From positions 1 through 64,000 of the forward strand of contig CAXXPU010000017.1 of assembly GCA_963666875.2 (NCBI GenBank): DNA of 64,000 nucleotides, in the 5' to 3' direction. The DNA is from G963662655 sp963666875. GTDB taxonomy: Bacteria; Cloacimonadota; Cloacimonadia; Cloacimonadales; JAIOQZ01. Below, one piece after another: positions 16,985-25,776 of the stretch (position 1 is the stretch's first letter; every line of letters begins with the position of its first letter). The position numbers and the translations under genes were made by a program. Below the pieces are notes generated by a model. It did not search any database. It saw nothing but the letters and a program-made list of their open reading frames with translations, and was not told the DNA's origin.

Positions 16985-17953
16985 CTATTTCAGCAGGATC
17001 ATTTTCTTGGTGGCAGTGTAGCGACCACTGTTGATCTTGTAGAAGTAAACACCGCTGGTGACGTTCTTGCCGGATTCGTCGGTACCGTTCCAGGTAACTT
17101 CATGCTGGTCGGCGTTGAGGCGTTCGTTGATCAGGGTGGTGATCTTCTGGCCGCGGACGTTGTAGATTTCCAGCGTGGTGTTGCCGGCTTCCGGAAGGTT
17201 GAAGTTAATCGTGGTTTCCGGGTTGAACGGATTCGGGTAGTTATTGACGACGAATTGCGGCACTTCGATCGCTTCGTTGTCATTGTCTTGATTCGGATCG
17301 ATGTCGGAAGGGGAAACAGGGTTGATCGCGAACAAGTCGTAGGAGTAGTCAACCAGACCGCGGATGGTTCCCCATACGTCGCCGAATTCAATCACGATGG
17401 GAGGATCGACACTGTCGAGGTAGAAGAAGCCGTCGTCAACCTGGCATTCTCCGGAGCCATCATCGATGTACCACTCGCCGTATTCGTTCTGCTCGGCAGT
17501 GACTTCGAGATCGCCGGTCACATACACGTAAACGCTCTCGAGCGCTTCAGATTCAGCGACTTCGCCGGTGGTTGTTCGATACACGGGCGGAAGCTCATTG
17601 CCCTGGCTGAGGATTTCCATATCGGAGATGTTCTTCAGCTCGGTCAGGTCGTAGTATTCGTCAATCATACCGGTGATCGATACCATGTCGCCTACAGAAA
17701 CCAGATCGCCATACTCTTCGTCTCCATCATAGACGAAAAGACCGTGCCACGGACCGCCTTCGGGATCCGCGATAAAGAAATCGACGTAACCTTTCCACTC
17801 GGTCGCTACAACGATACCTTCAACGGTTACCGTCTCGCCGTAGTAGGGAGAAGTTCCACTCGACTCTGCGGTGTACTGAACGTCATAGCATGTCAGAGCG
17901 AACATAGCGCCGACAATAGCCAGTAAAACCATGAATAATGTCATCTTTTTCAT
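16985..17953 (-). CDS. Exported OB-fold-like protein with C-terminal sorting domain
   Basis: 322 residues. Signal peptide at 1-19 (MKKMTLFMVLLAIVGAMFA). Residues about 25-215 form two OB-fold-like segments (YYGETVTVEGIVVAT, VGDMVSITGMIDEYY; later YVTGDLEVTAE, WGTIRGLVDYSYD), like the domains found in secreted nuclease-associated proteins of Bacteroidota relatives, without a catalytic module. The last about 85 residues are a FlgD-like sorting domain: NYPNPFNPETTINF, EIYNVRGQKI, SGVYFYKI and terminal KKMILLK. This tail directs export across the outer membrane in T9SS-like systems of the FCB group. Single gene, facing the kinase gene across a terminator. Confidence 0.85.
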   Translation of the reverse strand: MKKMTLFMVLLAIVGAMFALTCYDVQYTAESSGTSPYYGETVTVEGIVVATEWKGYVDFFIADPEGGPWHGLFVYDGDEEYGDLVSVGDMVSITGMIDEYYDLTELKNISDMEILSQGNELPPVYRTTTGEVAESEALESVYVYVTGDLEVTAEQNEYGEWYIDDGSGECQVDDGFFYLDSVDPPIVIEFGDVWGTIRGLVDYSYDLFAINPVSPSDIDPNQDNDNEAIEVPQFVVNNYPNPFNPETTINFNLPEAGNTTLEIYNVRGQKITTLINERLNADQHEVTWNGTDESGKNVTSGVYFYKINSGRYTATKKMILLK

Positions 17954-18179
17954 TGTATTCCTCCTTGGGATTTTTCACATTTATTCACCGAATAATATCG
18001 TGTAATCTACAGATGAATTGTCAAGATATAATTCCACCCTCACCATCATTTCTTGTATTCCTAACACTCGACTGAAAAGAGTGTTTGACAGATATGGCTG
18101 CCTGTAAAACATCATCTTTCCAAGACTTCTGTATTCATCCGAAGCAGAAGTAGATTAAAATGTAATCGTTGGAGGATCA

Positions 18180-19436
18180 ATGGATAAGACAGACGAATCG
18201 ACGAAAATCCTGACCATTAATTGTGGAAGCTCTTCCCTCAAATACGAAGTCTTCGAGATGCCGTCCCAGACCAGTATGGGAAAAGGTGTTATCGAACGAA
18301 TCGGCGAACAGATCGGGCGCCTCGAACAGAGAACGAAACACGGATTGATCGAGCAGGAGACGGTAGTAACTGATCACAAGGCCGCCATTGAACTGATGTG
18401 CCGCGCCATGATTGACCCGAAAAAGGGTATGCTGGCCGACATTCACGAGATACAGGTTGTCGGGCATCGCGTGGTGCACGGCGGCGAGAAATATTCGTCT
18501 TCGGTGATCATCGATGACGACGTGATGCGCGTTGTCGAAGAAAACATCGAGCTGGCGCCTCTGCATAACCCTGCCAACCTCACCGGTATCAGAGGTATTG
18601 TGGAATTGCTCCCGGGTATCCCGCAGGTCGCGGTATTCGACACGGCATTCCATCAGACGCTCGAACCGCCGGCATACCTCTACGGTCTGCCGAGGGAGAT
18701 GTATCGGAAATTCAAGATCAGGAAGTACGGTTTCCACGGCACCAGTCATCGCTACGTGGCGGCAAGAGCGCTGAAAATCATGAAACGCTCCCCGGAAAAC
18801 ACGAACGTGATCTCCTGCCACCTTGGCAACGGTGCCTCCATCACAGCCATCGAGAACGGGCGTTCCGTGGATACCTCCATGGGATTCACACCGCTCGAAG
18901 GCGTCATGATGGGAACGCGTTCCGGCGATATCGATCCGTCTATCGTTTTCTATCTTCTCGAACGAGGCTACGAACCACAAGAACTCAATCGCATCCTGAA
19001 CAAGAAAAGCGGACTGCTTGGTCTTTCCGAGATCTCCAACGACATGCGCGACCTCGAACACGCCGCCTCGCAGGGCAACCAGAACGCGCAGGAAGCCATG
19101 GAAGCCTACGCCTACCGCATTCGTAAATACATCGGCGCGTACGTCGCCAATCTGGTTCGCGTGGATATTCTCGTCTTCACCGGCGGAATCGGGCAGCACG
19201 GCATCAACATGCGCAAGATGATCTGCAACAGGCTCGAGAACCTCGGTATCGTGATCGACTACCAGAAGAACGTCGCCAACGGCTCGCGCGAAGGAATCAT
19301 ATCCAAGGACTTCTCCAGAATTTCTATCCTGGTGATTCCGACCAACGAAGAGCTGCAAATCGCGATTGACGCGTACGATCTGATCTTCGGTATCGAGCAG
19401 CCGCAGATGGATCAGGAGCAGCCGTTCATCCTGTGA
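18180..19436 (+). CDS. ackA: Acetate kinase
   Basis: 418 residues, full length. The ASKHA-fold signatures are clear: INCGSSSLKYEVF at the N-terminus, GHRVVHGG, ELAPLHNPANL, VAVFDTAFHQTL and, late, VFTGGIGQHG. The enzyme interconverts acetyl phosphate and ADP with acetate and ATP, the usual ATP-yielding last step of fermentation, which fits an anaerobic life. GGAGG lies before the ATG. The stop overlaps the GTG start of the next gene by 4 bases, so it leads the operon ackA - outer-membrane barrel - mtaB - topB. No phosphotransacetylase is beside it in this window. Confidence 0.96.
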   Translation: MDKTDESTKILTINCGSSSLKYEVFEMPSQTSMGKGVIERIGEQIGRLEQRTKHGLIEQETVVTDHKAAIELMCRAMIDPKKGMLADIHEIQVVGHRVVHGGEKYSSSVIIDDDVMRVVEENIELAPLHNPANLTGIRGIVELLPGIPQVAVFDTAFHQTLEPPAYLYGLPREMYRKFKIRKYGFHGTSHRYVAARALKIMKRSPENTNVISCHLGNGASITAIENGRSVDTSMGFTPLEGVMMGTRSGDIDPSIVFYLLERGYEPQELNRILNKKSGLLGLSEISNDMRDLEHAASQGNQNAQEAMEAYAYRIRKYIGAYVANLVRVDILVFTGGIGQHGINMRKMICNRLENLGIVIDYQKNVANGSREGIISKDFSRISILVIPTNEELQIAIDAYDLIFGIEQPQMDQEQPFIL

Positions 19437-20524
19437 TAAAGCGAAACCTCGTCATTGTACTGTTACTGGCAAGTCTTGCCATTGCCGCACAGGATACGGC
19501 AGATTCGACCGAAGCCACTACGGATTTCATCCTGGTGCCGCTGGGTATGTATTCGGGCGAGACCAGCGCCGTGTTGGGTGGTGTCGCCGTATATACACAC
19601 AGACCCCACAGTTTACCCATGCACATTTCACCCAATGCGCTGATGCTGAATCTCATGGTTAGCTTCAAAGGCCAGTTTCAGGGGATTCTCGTACCCGAAT
19701 ACCAGCTTTCAGGTGGCGCTTATTCACTTACGGGTTATGTCAAGTATCGCTACTGGCCCACCGCGTTCTATGGTGTGGGAAACAATTCCGACAAAGATGA
19801 CCGGGAACGGTACGTAATAAAAGAAGCCCACTCCTATCTGCAACTGAGGAAGCGATTTCGCGAGATTCTTCTGACGGGTGTCGGATGGGAGTACATCAGC
19901 AACCGGCTGAGTGAGAAAGAAGATGGAGGTATGCTCGAACAGGAGATCATCCCCGGAAGCGAAGATCACGAACTTTCCGCCGCCAGATTCTCCGTCGAAT
20001 TCGATACGCGCGACAACACCTACTATCCCACACGGGGTCTGTTCTACGATATGAACATCCGGCTGTTCGACCGCAAGATTGGCAGCGATTACAGCTTCGT
20101 GAAATACAAGGCCGATCTGGCGAACTTTTTTCCAATCGCGGTTGGACATACCCTCTGCTGGCACGGCATGGCTATTTTCACCCAGCACGAAGGACCGTAT
20201 GAAGAATTATCGCGTCTCGGCGGCGAGATGCGCGGATTCGACAGTCAACGCTACATCGACAACCACATGCTGATGTCGCGACTCGAATATCGTGTATTCC
20301 CGTTCGAGAAGGGTATCTGGGAGCGTTTCGGAAGCGTCGTCTTCGCCGAATACGGGCAGGTGGCGCACGAGGTATCCGATTTCCGATGGGACGAGACCCA
20401 CTACACCTACGGCATGGGGCTGAGATATCGATTCAACGACAAGGAGCGCTTCAATTTCCGGCTCGACTTCGGTTATGCCGGCGACGAATACGATATCATC
20501 TTTACCGCGCGAGAGGCCTTCTGA
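19433..20524 (+). CDS. Omp85/BamA-like outer-membrane barrel protein
   Basis: 363 residues from a GTG that overlaps the ackA stop; the start is supported by the signal peptide that follows (MIKRNLVIVLLLASLAIAA). The mature protein is rich in alternating beta strands and has the surface-antigen (D15) pattern: FDTRDNTYYPTRGLFYD, then LGGEMRGFDSQRY, where RGF is the lid-lock motif of the Omp85 superfamily, and strands to the end (AREAF ends in Phe). There are no POTRA domains, so it is a barrel-only member and not BamA itself. Location outer membrane; cargo or role unknown. It lies 3 nt before mtaB. Confidence 0.82.
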   Translation: MIKRNLVIVLLLASLAIAAQDTADSTEATTDFILVPLGMYSGETSAVLGGVAVYTHRPHSLPMHISPNALMLNLMVSFKGQFQGILVPEYQLSGGAYSLTGYVKYRYWPTAFYGVGNNSDKDDRERYVIKEAHSYLQLRKRFREILLTGVGWEYISNRLSEKEDGGMLEQEIIPGSEDHELSAARFSVEFDTRDNTYYPTRGLFYDMNIRLFDRKIGSDYSFVKYKADLANFFPIAVGHTLCWHGMAIFTQHEGPYEELSRLGGEMRGFDSQRYIDNHMLMSRLEYRVFPFEKGIWERFGSVVFAEYGQVAHEVSDFRWDETHYTYGMGLRYRFNDKERFNFRLDFGYAGDEYDIIFTAREAF

Positions 20525-20527
20525 TCG

Positions 20528-21826
20528 ATGCCTTCAGTTGCGATTACCACACTCGGCTGTAAAGTCAATCAATACGAATCGGCATGCATTCTGGAGCCTT
20601 TTCTGAACGCCGGCTGGCGGCAGGTTCCGTTCCATGAGCACGCCGATGTCTATATCGTCAATTCCTGCACCGTGACCAACCGCGCCGACTTCAAGAGCCG
20701 CAACGCCGTTCGCCGCGCGATGAAGAATCCCGATGCGAAGGTGGTTCTCACCGGCTGTTACGTGATGCGTCACCCGGGCGTTTTCCCTGACGATGATGTA
20801 GTCATCGTCGATAACGCCATGAAACACCGCATCTTCGATCTCCTGGGCTACGAATCGATTCCGTATCATGCCCTGGATGGCAGCGAGGAATACATCGAGA
20901 CCTTCACCACACAGATGTCCGAACGAACCCGCGCTTTCGTGAAGATTCAGGACGGATGCAGCTTCCGATGCGCCTACTGCGCGGTACCCGATGCACGCGG
21001 TAAACCGCGAAGTCGCGACCCGGAGAACGTGATGAGGCAGATCATCGCGCTGGCCGAAAACGGTTTTCGCGAATTCGTGCTGGGCGGTATCAACATGGGA
21101 TTGTATGGATCCGACATCGGCTATCCGTTTTCGCGCCTGCTGCTGGATCTGGATGCTCTTCCGCAGGTTGGCAGGATACGTCTCAGCTCGATCGAGCCGC
21201 AGCTCTTCACTGACGACCTGCTCGATACCTTCACCCGGATGAAAACGCTTACGCCGCATTTCCACATCCCGCTGCAATCGGGATCGGACGATGTGCTCGC
21301 GCGCATGGGAAGGCGGTATGATACGGGCGATTTCCGTAAACTGGTCGATCGCCTGACGGATTTCATCGATCTTCCCGCGCTGGGATTCGACGTGATTGCC
21401 GGCTTCCCGGGTGAAACGGATCGCCATCACGAGGAGACTGTCGAGTTTCTTTCATCTCTTCCGACTACCTATTTACATGTGTTCGGCTTCTCAAAACGCA
21501 GTGGTACTCCGGCGGCAACCATGAAGAATCAGGTGCACGGTAGCATTATCAAACTACGATGTAACGATTTGGAACAACTTTCCGAGTGCAAAAAATTACA
21601 CTATATCGACCGGCTGATCGCGAACCGGACGGAGCTTTCCGCGATTGCCGAAAAGTGCGATGGAGAGTGGATTGAAGGCATGTCGGATCACTATGTTCGG
21701 GTCTATATGAAACAGGATGTGGCAGGCACAATTACTGAAGGCGATGCGTTTTCGGGTGTCTCAAAAGAAAAACATTTTGACGGGATTGAATTAATGGTCA
21801 ATCATGGATATGGAGGATTCGAATGA
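20528..21826 (+). CDS. mtaB: tRNA methylthiotransferase MtaB
   Basis: 432 residues. Radical-SAM methylthiotransferase: three N-terminal cluster cysteines (C11 in LGCKVNQYE, C47 in NSCTVTN, C77 in LTGCYV) and the radical-SAM triad C144, C148, C151 in CSFRCAYC, with a C-terminal TRAM-like region. The LGCKVNQYE form is typical of MtaB, which adds methylthio to t6A37 of tRNA, rather than MiaB. Cytoplasmic. The stop overlaps the topB start by 4 bases. No change of key residues. Confidence 0.92.
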   Translation: MPSVAITTLGCKVNQYESACILEPFLNAGWRQVPFHEHADVYIVNSCTVTNRADFKSRNAVRRAMKNPDAKVVLTGCYVMRHPGVFPDDDVVIVDNAMKHRIFDLLGYESIPYHALDGSEEYIETFTTQMSERTRAFVKIQDGCSFRCAYCAVPDARGKPRSRDPENVMRQIIALAENGFREFVLGGINMGLYGSDIGYPFSRLLLDLDALPQVGRIRLSSIEPQLFTDDLLDTFTRMKTLTPHFHIPLQSGSDDVLARMGRRYDTGDFRKLVDRLTDFIDLPALGFDVIAGFPGETDRHHEETVEFLSSLPTTYLHVFGFSKRSGTPAATMKNQVHGSIIKLRCNDLEQLSECKKLHYIDRLIANRTELSAIAEKCDGEWIEGMSDHYVRVYMKQDVAGTITEGDAFSGVSKEKHFDGIELMVNHGYGGFE

Positions 21827-23895
21827 AGGTTATCGTGATCGCTGAGAAACCGAGTGTCGGCAGGGAACTCGCGCGCGTATTGAAGTGCAATGCGAAGCAT
21901 CAGGGGTATTTCGAAGGTAAAGACGCGATCGTGACTTGGGCGCTGGGGCACCTCGTGACTCTGGCTGAACCGGGCGACTACGATGCACGCTACAAGCACT
22001 GGAGCCTGGCGGATCTTCCCATTCTCCCCGATAAAATGAAGCTGAAAGTCATTCCCAATTCCCGCAAGCAATTCAACACGGTGCGAAGCCTCCTCAAGCG
22101 AGGCGACATCTCGCAGGTGATCATCGCGACGGACGCCGGACGCGAAGGCGAGTTGGTCGCGCGGTGGATTCTTGTCCTGGGCGGATGGAAGAAAGACATC
22201 AAGCGACTTTGGATTTCCTCCCAGACCGACGCCGCCATACGCGATGGCTTTTCGAAACTCAGACCGGGGAAGGATTACGACAACCTCTATCACGCGGCGC
22301 AATGCAGAGCGGAAGCCGACTGGCTGATCGGACTCAACGTGACCCGCGCGCTGACCTGCAAGTTCGACGCGCAGCTCTCCGCCGGAAGAGTGCAATCTCC
22401 CACACTGGCGATGATGATCGACCGCGAAAACGAGATCCGCAACTTCAAGCCGGAACCATTCTGGACGGTTGTGGCAGATTTTTCGGGATTCACCGGGACG
22501 TGGCGGAATGCGAAGAATAACGAGCGGATATTCGATCCCGAATTCGCGCAGAAGCTGGTCGGAAAAGTCAGCGGTAAAATGGGGAAGATCGTCGAGATCG
22601 AGACGAAGAAGAAATCTACGCAACCGCCGTTATTGTTCGATTTGACCGAACTGCAACGAGCAGCCAACAACCGCTTCGGCTTCACCGCCAAGCACACGCT
22701 GTCCATCGTCCAAAGCCTCTATGAGCGGCACAAGGTAGTGACCTATCCCAGAACCGATTCGCGCTATCTGACCACCGACATGGTCCCGACGCTGAATGAC
22801 AGGCTGAAGGCCGTGCAGACGGGAAGCTGGGCGTCGTTTGCGTCAAATCTCCTGCAGAGCGATCTGCGGATCACCAAGCGGATCGTCAACGACGCGAAAG
22901 TCAGCGACCACCATGCGTTGATCCCCACCGAACAGCGCGCTTCACAGAGCCAGCTCACGACCGACGAAAAGCGTATCTACGACCTCGTCGTGCGCAGGTT
23001 TCTGGCTGCGCTGTACGACGACTATAAATATCAGGTGACTGACATCGTGCTTGAGATCGAGGACGAGCGCTTCACCGCGCGTGGGAAAACGACGATCGAC
23101 AACGGCTGGAAGGTCGTGGAAGGAAAGGGCGACGAGGAATCGGAGGACGACGCGCTGCCGGCATTTTCGGGTACCAATCTGAAAAAATGCGAGTCGGTGA
23201 AGGCCGATCAGGTGCGATTGATTCGTCATTCCACCAAGCCACCGTCACGCTATACGGAAGCGACGCTCCTCTCCGCCATGGAAAACGCGGGAAAATTCAT
23301 CGACGACAAAGCGCTCAAGGAATCCATCGCGCAGGGGGGACTGGGTACTCCCGCCACCCGCGCGGAGATCATCGAGAAGCTGGTTTCGACGTACTACATC
23401 GAGCGACAGGGGAAAGCGCTTGTTCCGACGGTAAAAGGATTCCAGTTGATCGACCTGGTACCGGAGGAACTCAAATCGCCGGAGCTGACCGCGCAATGGG
23501 AGATGCGCTTGAATCGCATCGCGAAGGGCGAGGAAAAGCCATCCGCCTTTATCGGCGACATACGAGACAATGCTGTGCGCCTTACGCGAGACGTAGTGAA
23601 TAGTACTTCAGAATATAAGCCGGACAACCTCACGAAACATAAGTGTCCGGTATGCGGAAAACCTTTAATGAAGGTTCAAGGAAAAAAAGGTGGACAACTA
23701 ATCTGTTCTGATTCAAGATGCGGATATCGAGCCGACAGGGATGATCCCGGCGCTTTGCGCGCGGGGAAGCGCTCGAAGAAGGAAATGGTCATGAACAGAA
23801 AAATGATCCAGCAATACAGCGACAATGTGAAATCGGGGGATTTCGGGGAAACATTGGGCGACCTGCTGGATCAGGCAATCAAGAAGAAAAAATAA
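21823..23895 (+). CDS. topB: DNA topoisomerase III
   Basis: 690 residues, type IA topoisomerase. Toprim domain at the N-terminus (VIAEKPSVGRELARVL; DAGREGE), catalytic Tyr near residue 308 in VVTYPRTDSRYL, and GLGTPATRAEII. A C-terminal zinc-ribbon follows: CPVCGKPLMKV, then CSDSRCGY. Relaxes and decatenates single-strand-containing DNA. Last gene of the ackA operon by ATGA overlap with mtaB. After the stop a hairpin of GGTTCGA/TCGAACC type at about 23908-23938 has no T tract, so termination there is uncertain. Confidence 0.94.
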   Translation: MKVIVIAEKPSVGRELARVLKCNAKHQGYFEGKDAIVTWALGHLVTLAEPGDYDARYKHWSLADLPILPDKMKLKVIPNSRKQFNTVRSLLKRGDISQVIIATDAGREGELVARWILVLGGWKKDIKRLWISSQTDAAIRDGFSKLRPGKDYDNLYHAAQCRAEADWLIGLNVTRALTCKFDAQLSAGRVQSPTLAMMIDRENEIRNFKPEPFWTVVADFSGFTGTWRNAKNNERIFDPEFAQKLVGKVSGKMGKIVEIETKKKSTQPPLLFDLTELQRAANNRFGFTAKHTLSIVQSLYERHKVVTYPRTDSRYLTTDMVPTLNDRLKAVQTGSWASFASNLLQSDLRITKRIVNDAKVSDHHALIPTEQRASQSQLTTDEKRIYDLVVRRFLAALYDDYKYQVTDIVLEIEDERFTARGKTTIDNGWKVVEGKGDEESEDDALPAFSGTNLKKCESVKADQVRLIRHSTKPPSRYTEATLLSAMENAGKFIDDKALKESIAQGGLGTPATRAEIIEKLVSTYYIERQGKALVPTVKGFQLIDLVPEELKSPELTAQWEMRLNRIAKGEEKPSAFIGDIRDNAVRLTRDVVNSTSEYKPDNLTKHKCPVCGKPLMKVQGKKGGQLICSDSRCGYRADRDDPGALRAGKRSKKEMVMNRKMIQQYSDNVKSGDFGETLGDLLDQAIKKKK

Positions 23896-23998
23896 GCAGG
23901 GGATCGGTTCGATTATTAATTGGGGTAAATTCGAACCGGATATTTCAGTATTGGACAGAGGTGGTGTCTGTCGCATTACTCCATGTAACGGAGGTTTT

Positions 23999-24979
23999 AT
24001 GAAGCCGGGTATCTATATTACGCGCAGGTTGACCGAACCTGTCATGAATGAAATTTCCAAACATTTCGCAATGGAATTCAATCCGCATGATCGTGCATTG
24101 ACGCGCGATGAACTCATGGATATTGTTCCGCATTACGACGTCCTCTTGTGTATGCTTTCCGATAAAATCGATCGCGAAGTGATCGACGCCGCCAAGAAGC
24201 TCAAAGGTGTGGTGAATTACGCGGTGGGATACAACAACATCGATATCGATTACGCGACGGAAAAGGGGATTCCGGTGACAAATACGCCGGACGTCCTCAC
24301 CAACGCGACTGCCGATCTCGCCTGGGCGCTTCTGTTTGCCTGCGCGCGACGGGTTGTCGAATCGGATCGCTTCACGCGTGAGGGGAAGTTCAAGGGCTGG
24401 GCTCCAACCCAATATCTGGGCGCCGAGGTAACCGGAAAGACGCTGGGGATTGTCGGAACCGGAAGGATCGGAACGGCGATGGCACGGCGCTGCAAGGGAT
24501 TCGACATGGAGCTTTTGTATTGCAGCAATGGGCCGAATCTCGAGCTGGAGATGAAGCTGAACGCGAAGTTTTGTCCGCTCGACCTCCTGCTGGAATATTC
24601 CGACTTTGTCAGTCTGCACGTACCCTTACTTGCGCAGACACAGCACATGATCGGTGCGGACGAGCTGAAGATGATGAAGAAGCATGCGATTCTGATCAAT
24701 ACGTCGCGCGGACCGGTCGTTGACGAAAAAGCCCTCTACGATGCGTTGCGGCAGGGCATTATCGGCGGCGCGGGGCTGGATGTTTATGAGGATGAGCCGA
24801 ATCTCTATTCCGGACTCGAAAAGCTTGACAATGTCGTCCTGCTTCCGCATATCGGGAGTGCGACCGTTGAAACGCGAACCAATATGGGCTTGATGTGCGC
24901 CGAGAATGCCAGGGCGATCGTCGAGGGCAGAATACCGCCGCAAGCCGTAAATCCGGAGTATGTAGAAAACGCTTCATGA
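23999..24979 (+). CDS. D-2-hydroxyacid dehydrogenase
   Basis: 326 residues; I take the ATG at 23999 because CGGAGG stands just before it, although an in-frame ATG exists upstream at 23951. NAD-binding GIVGTGRIGTAM, catalytic Arg in NTSRGPVVDE, Glu in the DVYEDEP segment and His in LLPHIGSAT are all present. The family includes glyoxylate/hydroxypyruvate reductases, phosphoglycerate and lactate dehydrogenases; the overall pattern (NYAVGYNNIDI) is closest to glyoxylate reductase-like members, but the substrate is not fixed. First gene of a five-gene overlapping operon. Confidence 0.9.
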   Translation: MKPGIYITRRLTEPVMNEISKHFAMEFNPHDRALTRDELMDIVPHYDVLLCMLSDKIDREVIDAAKKLKGVVNYAVGYNNIDIDYATEKGIPVTNTPDVLTNATADLAWALLFACARRVVESDRFTREGKFKGWAPTQYLGAEVTGKTLGIVGTGRIGTAMARRCKGFDMELLYCSNGPNLELEMKLNAKFCPLDLLLEYSDFVSLHVPLLAQTQHMIGADELKMMKKHAILINTSRGPVVDEKALYDALRQGIIGGAGLDVYEDEPNLYSGLEKLDNVVLLPHIGSATVETRTNMGLMCAENARAIVEGRIPPQAVNPEYVENAS

Positions 24980-25776
24980 TTAAACCGTTTACATTGCCCG
25001 ATAAAGCCATCATCGGTATGGTTCACGTCCCGGCTTTGCCCGGGACGCCGTCCAATATACTGTCCGTTTCGGAGATCATCGATATCGCCGTCCGGGAAGC
25101 AGGCATGATCGAAGACGCCGGTTTCGATGCGATCATGCTGGAGAACATGCACGATATCCCGTATTTGAACCGCGATGTGGGACCCGAAATCACCGCGACG
25201 ATGACCGCTATCGCTTGCGAAGTGCGCAGGAATACCACGCTCCCGATAGGAATCCAGATTCTTGCCGGCGCGGGAAAGGAATCGCTTGCCGTGGCGCATG
25301 CCGCAGAGCTGAATTTCATCCGCGTGGAGGGATTCGTCTTTTCGCACGTTGCGGACGAAGGCATCATGAACGCCTGCGCGGGAGAACTGCTGCGGTATCG
25401 CAAGACGATCGACGCCGAGGATATCCTCGTGTTCGCGGATATCAAGAAAAAGCATTCATCGCATGCTTTGACCGCGGATGTCGATATTGCACAGACGGCG
25501 ATGGCGGCGGAGTTCTTTCTGGCGGACGGCGTGATCGTCACCGGCGGTTCCACCGGGGAATCGGCGGATATCGACGAGCTTCGATCGGTGATGAAAGCCG
25601 TGAACATCCCGGTCATGATCGGTTCGGGTATCACGGCGGACAACCTGAAGGACTACTGGCGGCACGCGGACGCGTTCATTATCGGATCATGGCTCAAGGA
25701 AGACGGTTTCTGGAAGAATCCGCTCAACGAAGATCGCTTGCGACGAATTATACGGGAAAGGGGTAACCTCTCATGA
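24976..25776 (+). CDS. BtpA/SgcQ family TIM-barrel protein
   Basis: 266 residues starting at ATG 24976, which overlaps the preceding stop as ATGA (an in-frame ATG at 24895 lies inside the previous gene). The start IGMVHVPALPGTP and later DAIMLENMHDIPY, GSGITADNLKDYW match the BtpA family, phosphate-binding TIM barrels with poorly known roles (photosystem I stability in cyanobacteria, SgcQ in sugar metabolism operons). No photosynthesis genes here, so it is more likely a small-molecule enzyme. Coupled to its neighbours on both sides. Confidence 0.88.
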   Translation: MIKPFTLPDKAIIGMVHVPALPGTPSNILSVSEIIDIAVREAGMIEDAGFDAIMLENMHDIPYLNRDVGPEITATMTAIACEVRRNTTLPIGIQILAGAGKESLAVAHAAELNFIRVEGFVFSHVADEGIMNACAGELLRYRKTIDAEDILVFADIKKKHSSHALTADVDIAQTAMAAEFFLADGVIVTGGSTGESADIDELRSVMKAVNIPVMIGSGITADNLKDYWRHADAFIIGSWLKEDGFWKNPLNEDRLRRIIRERGNLS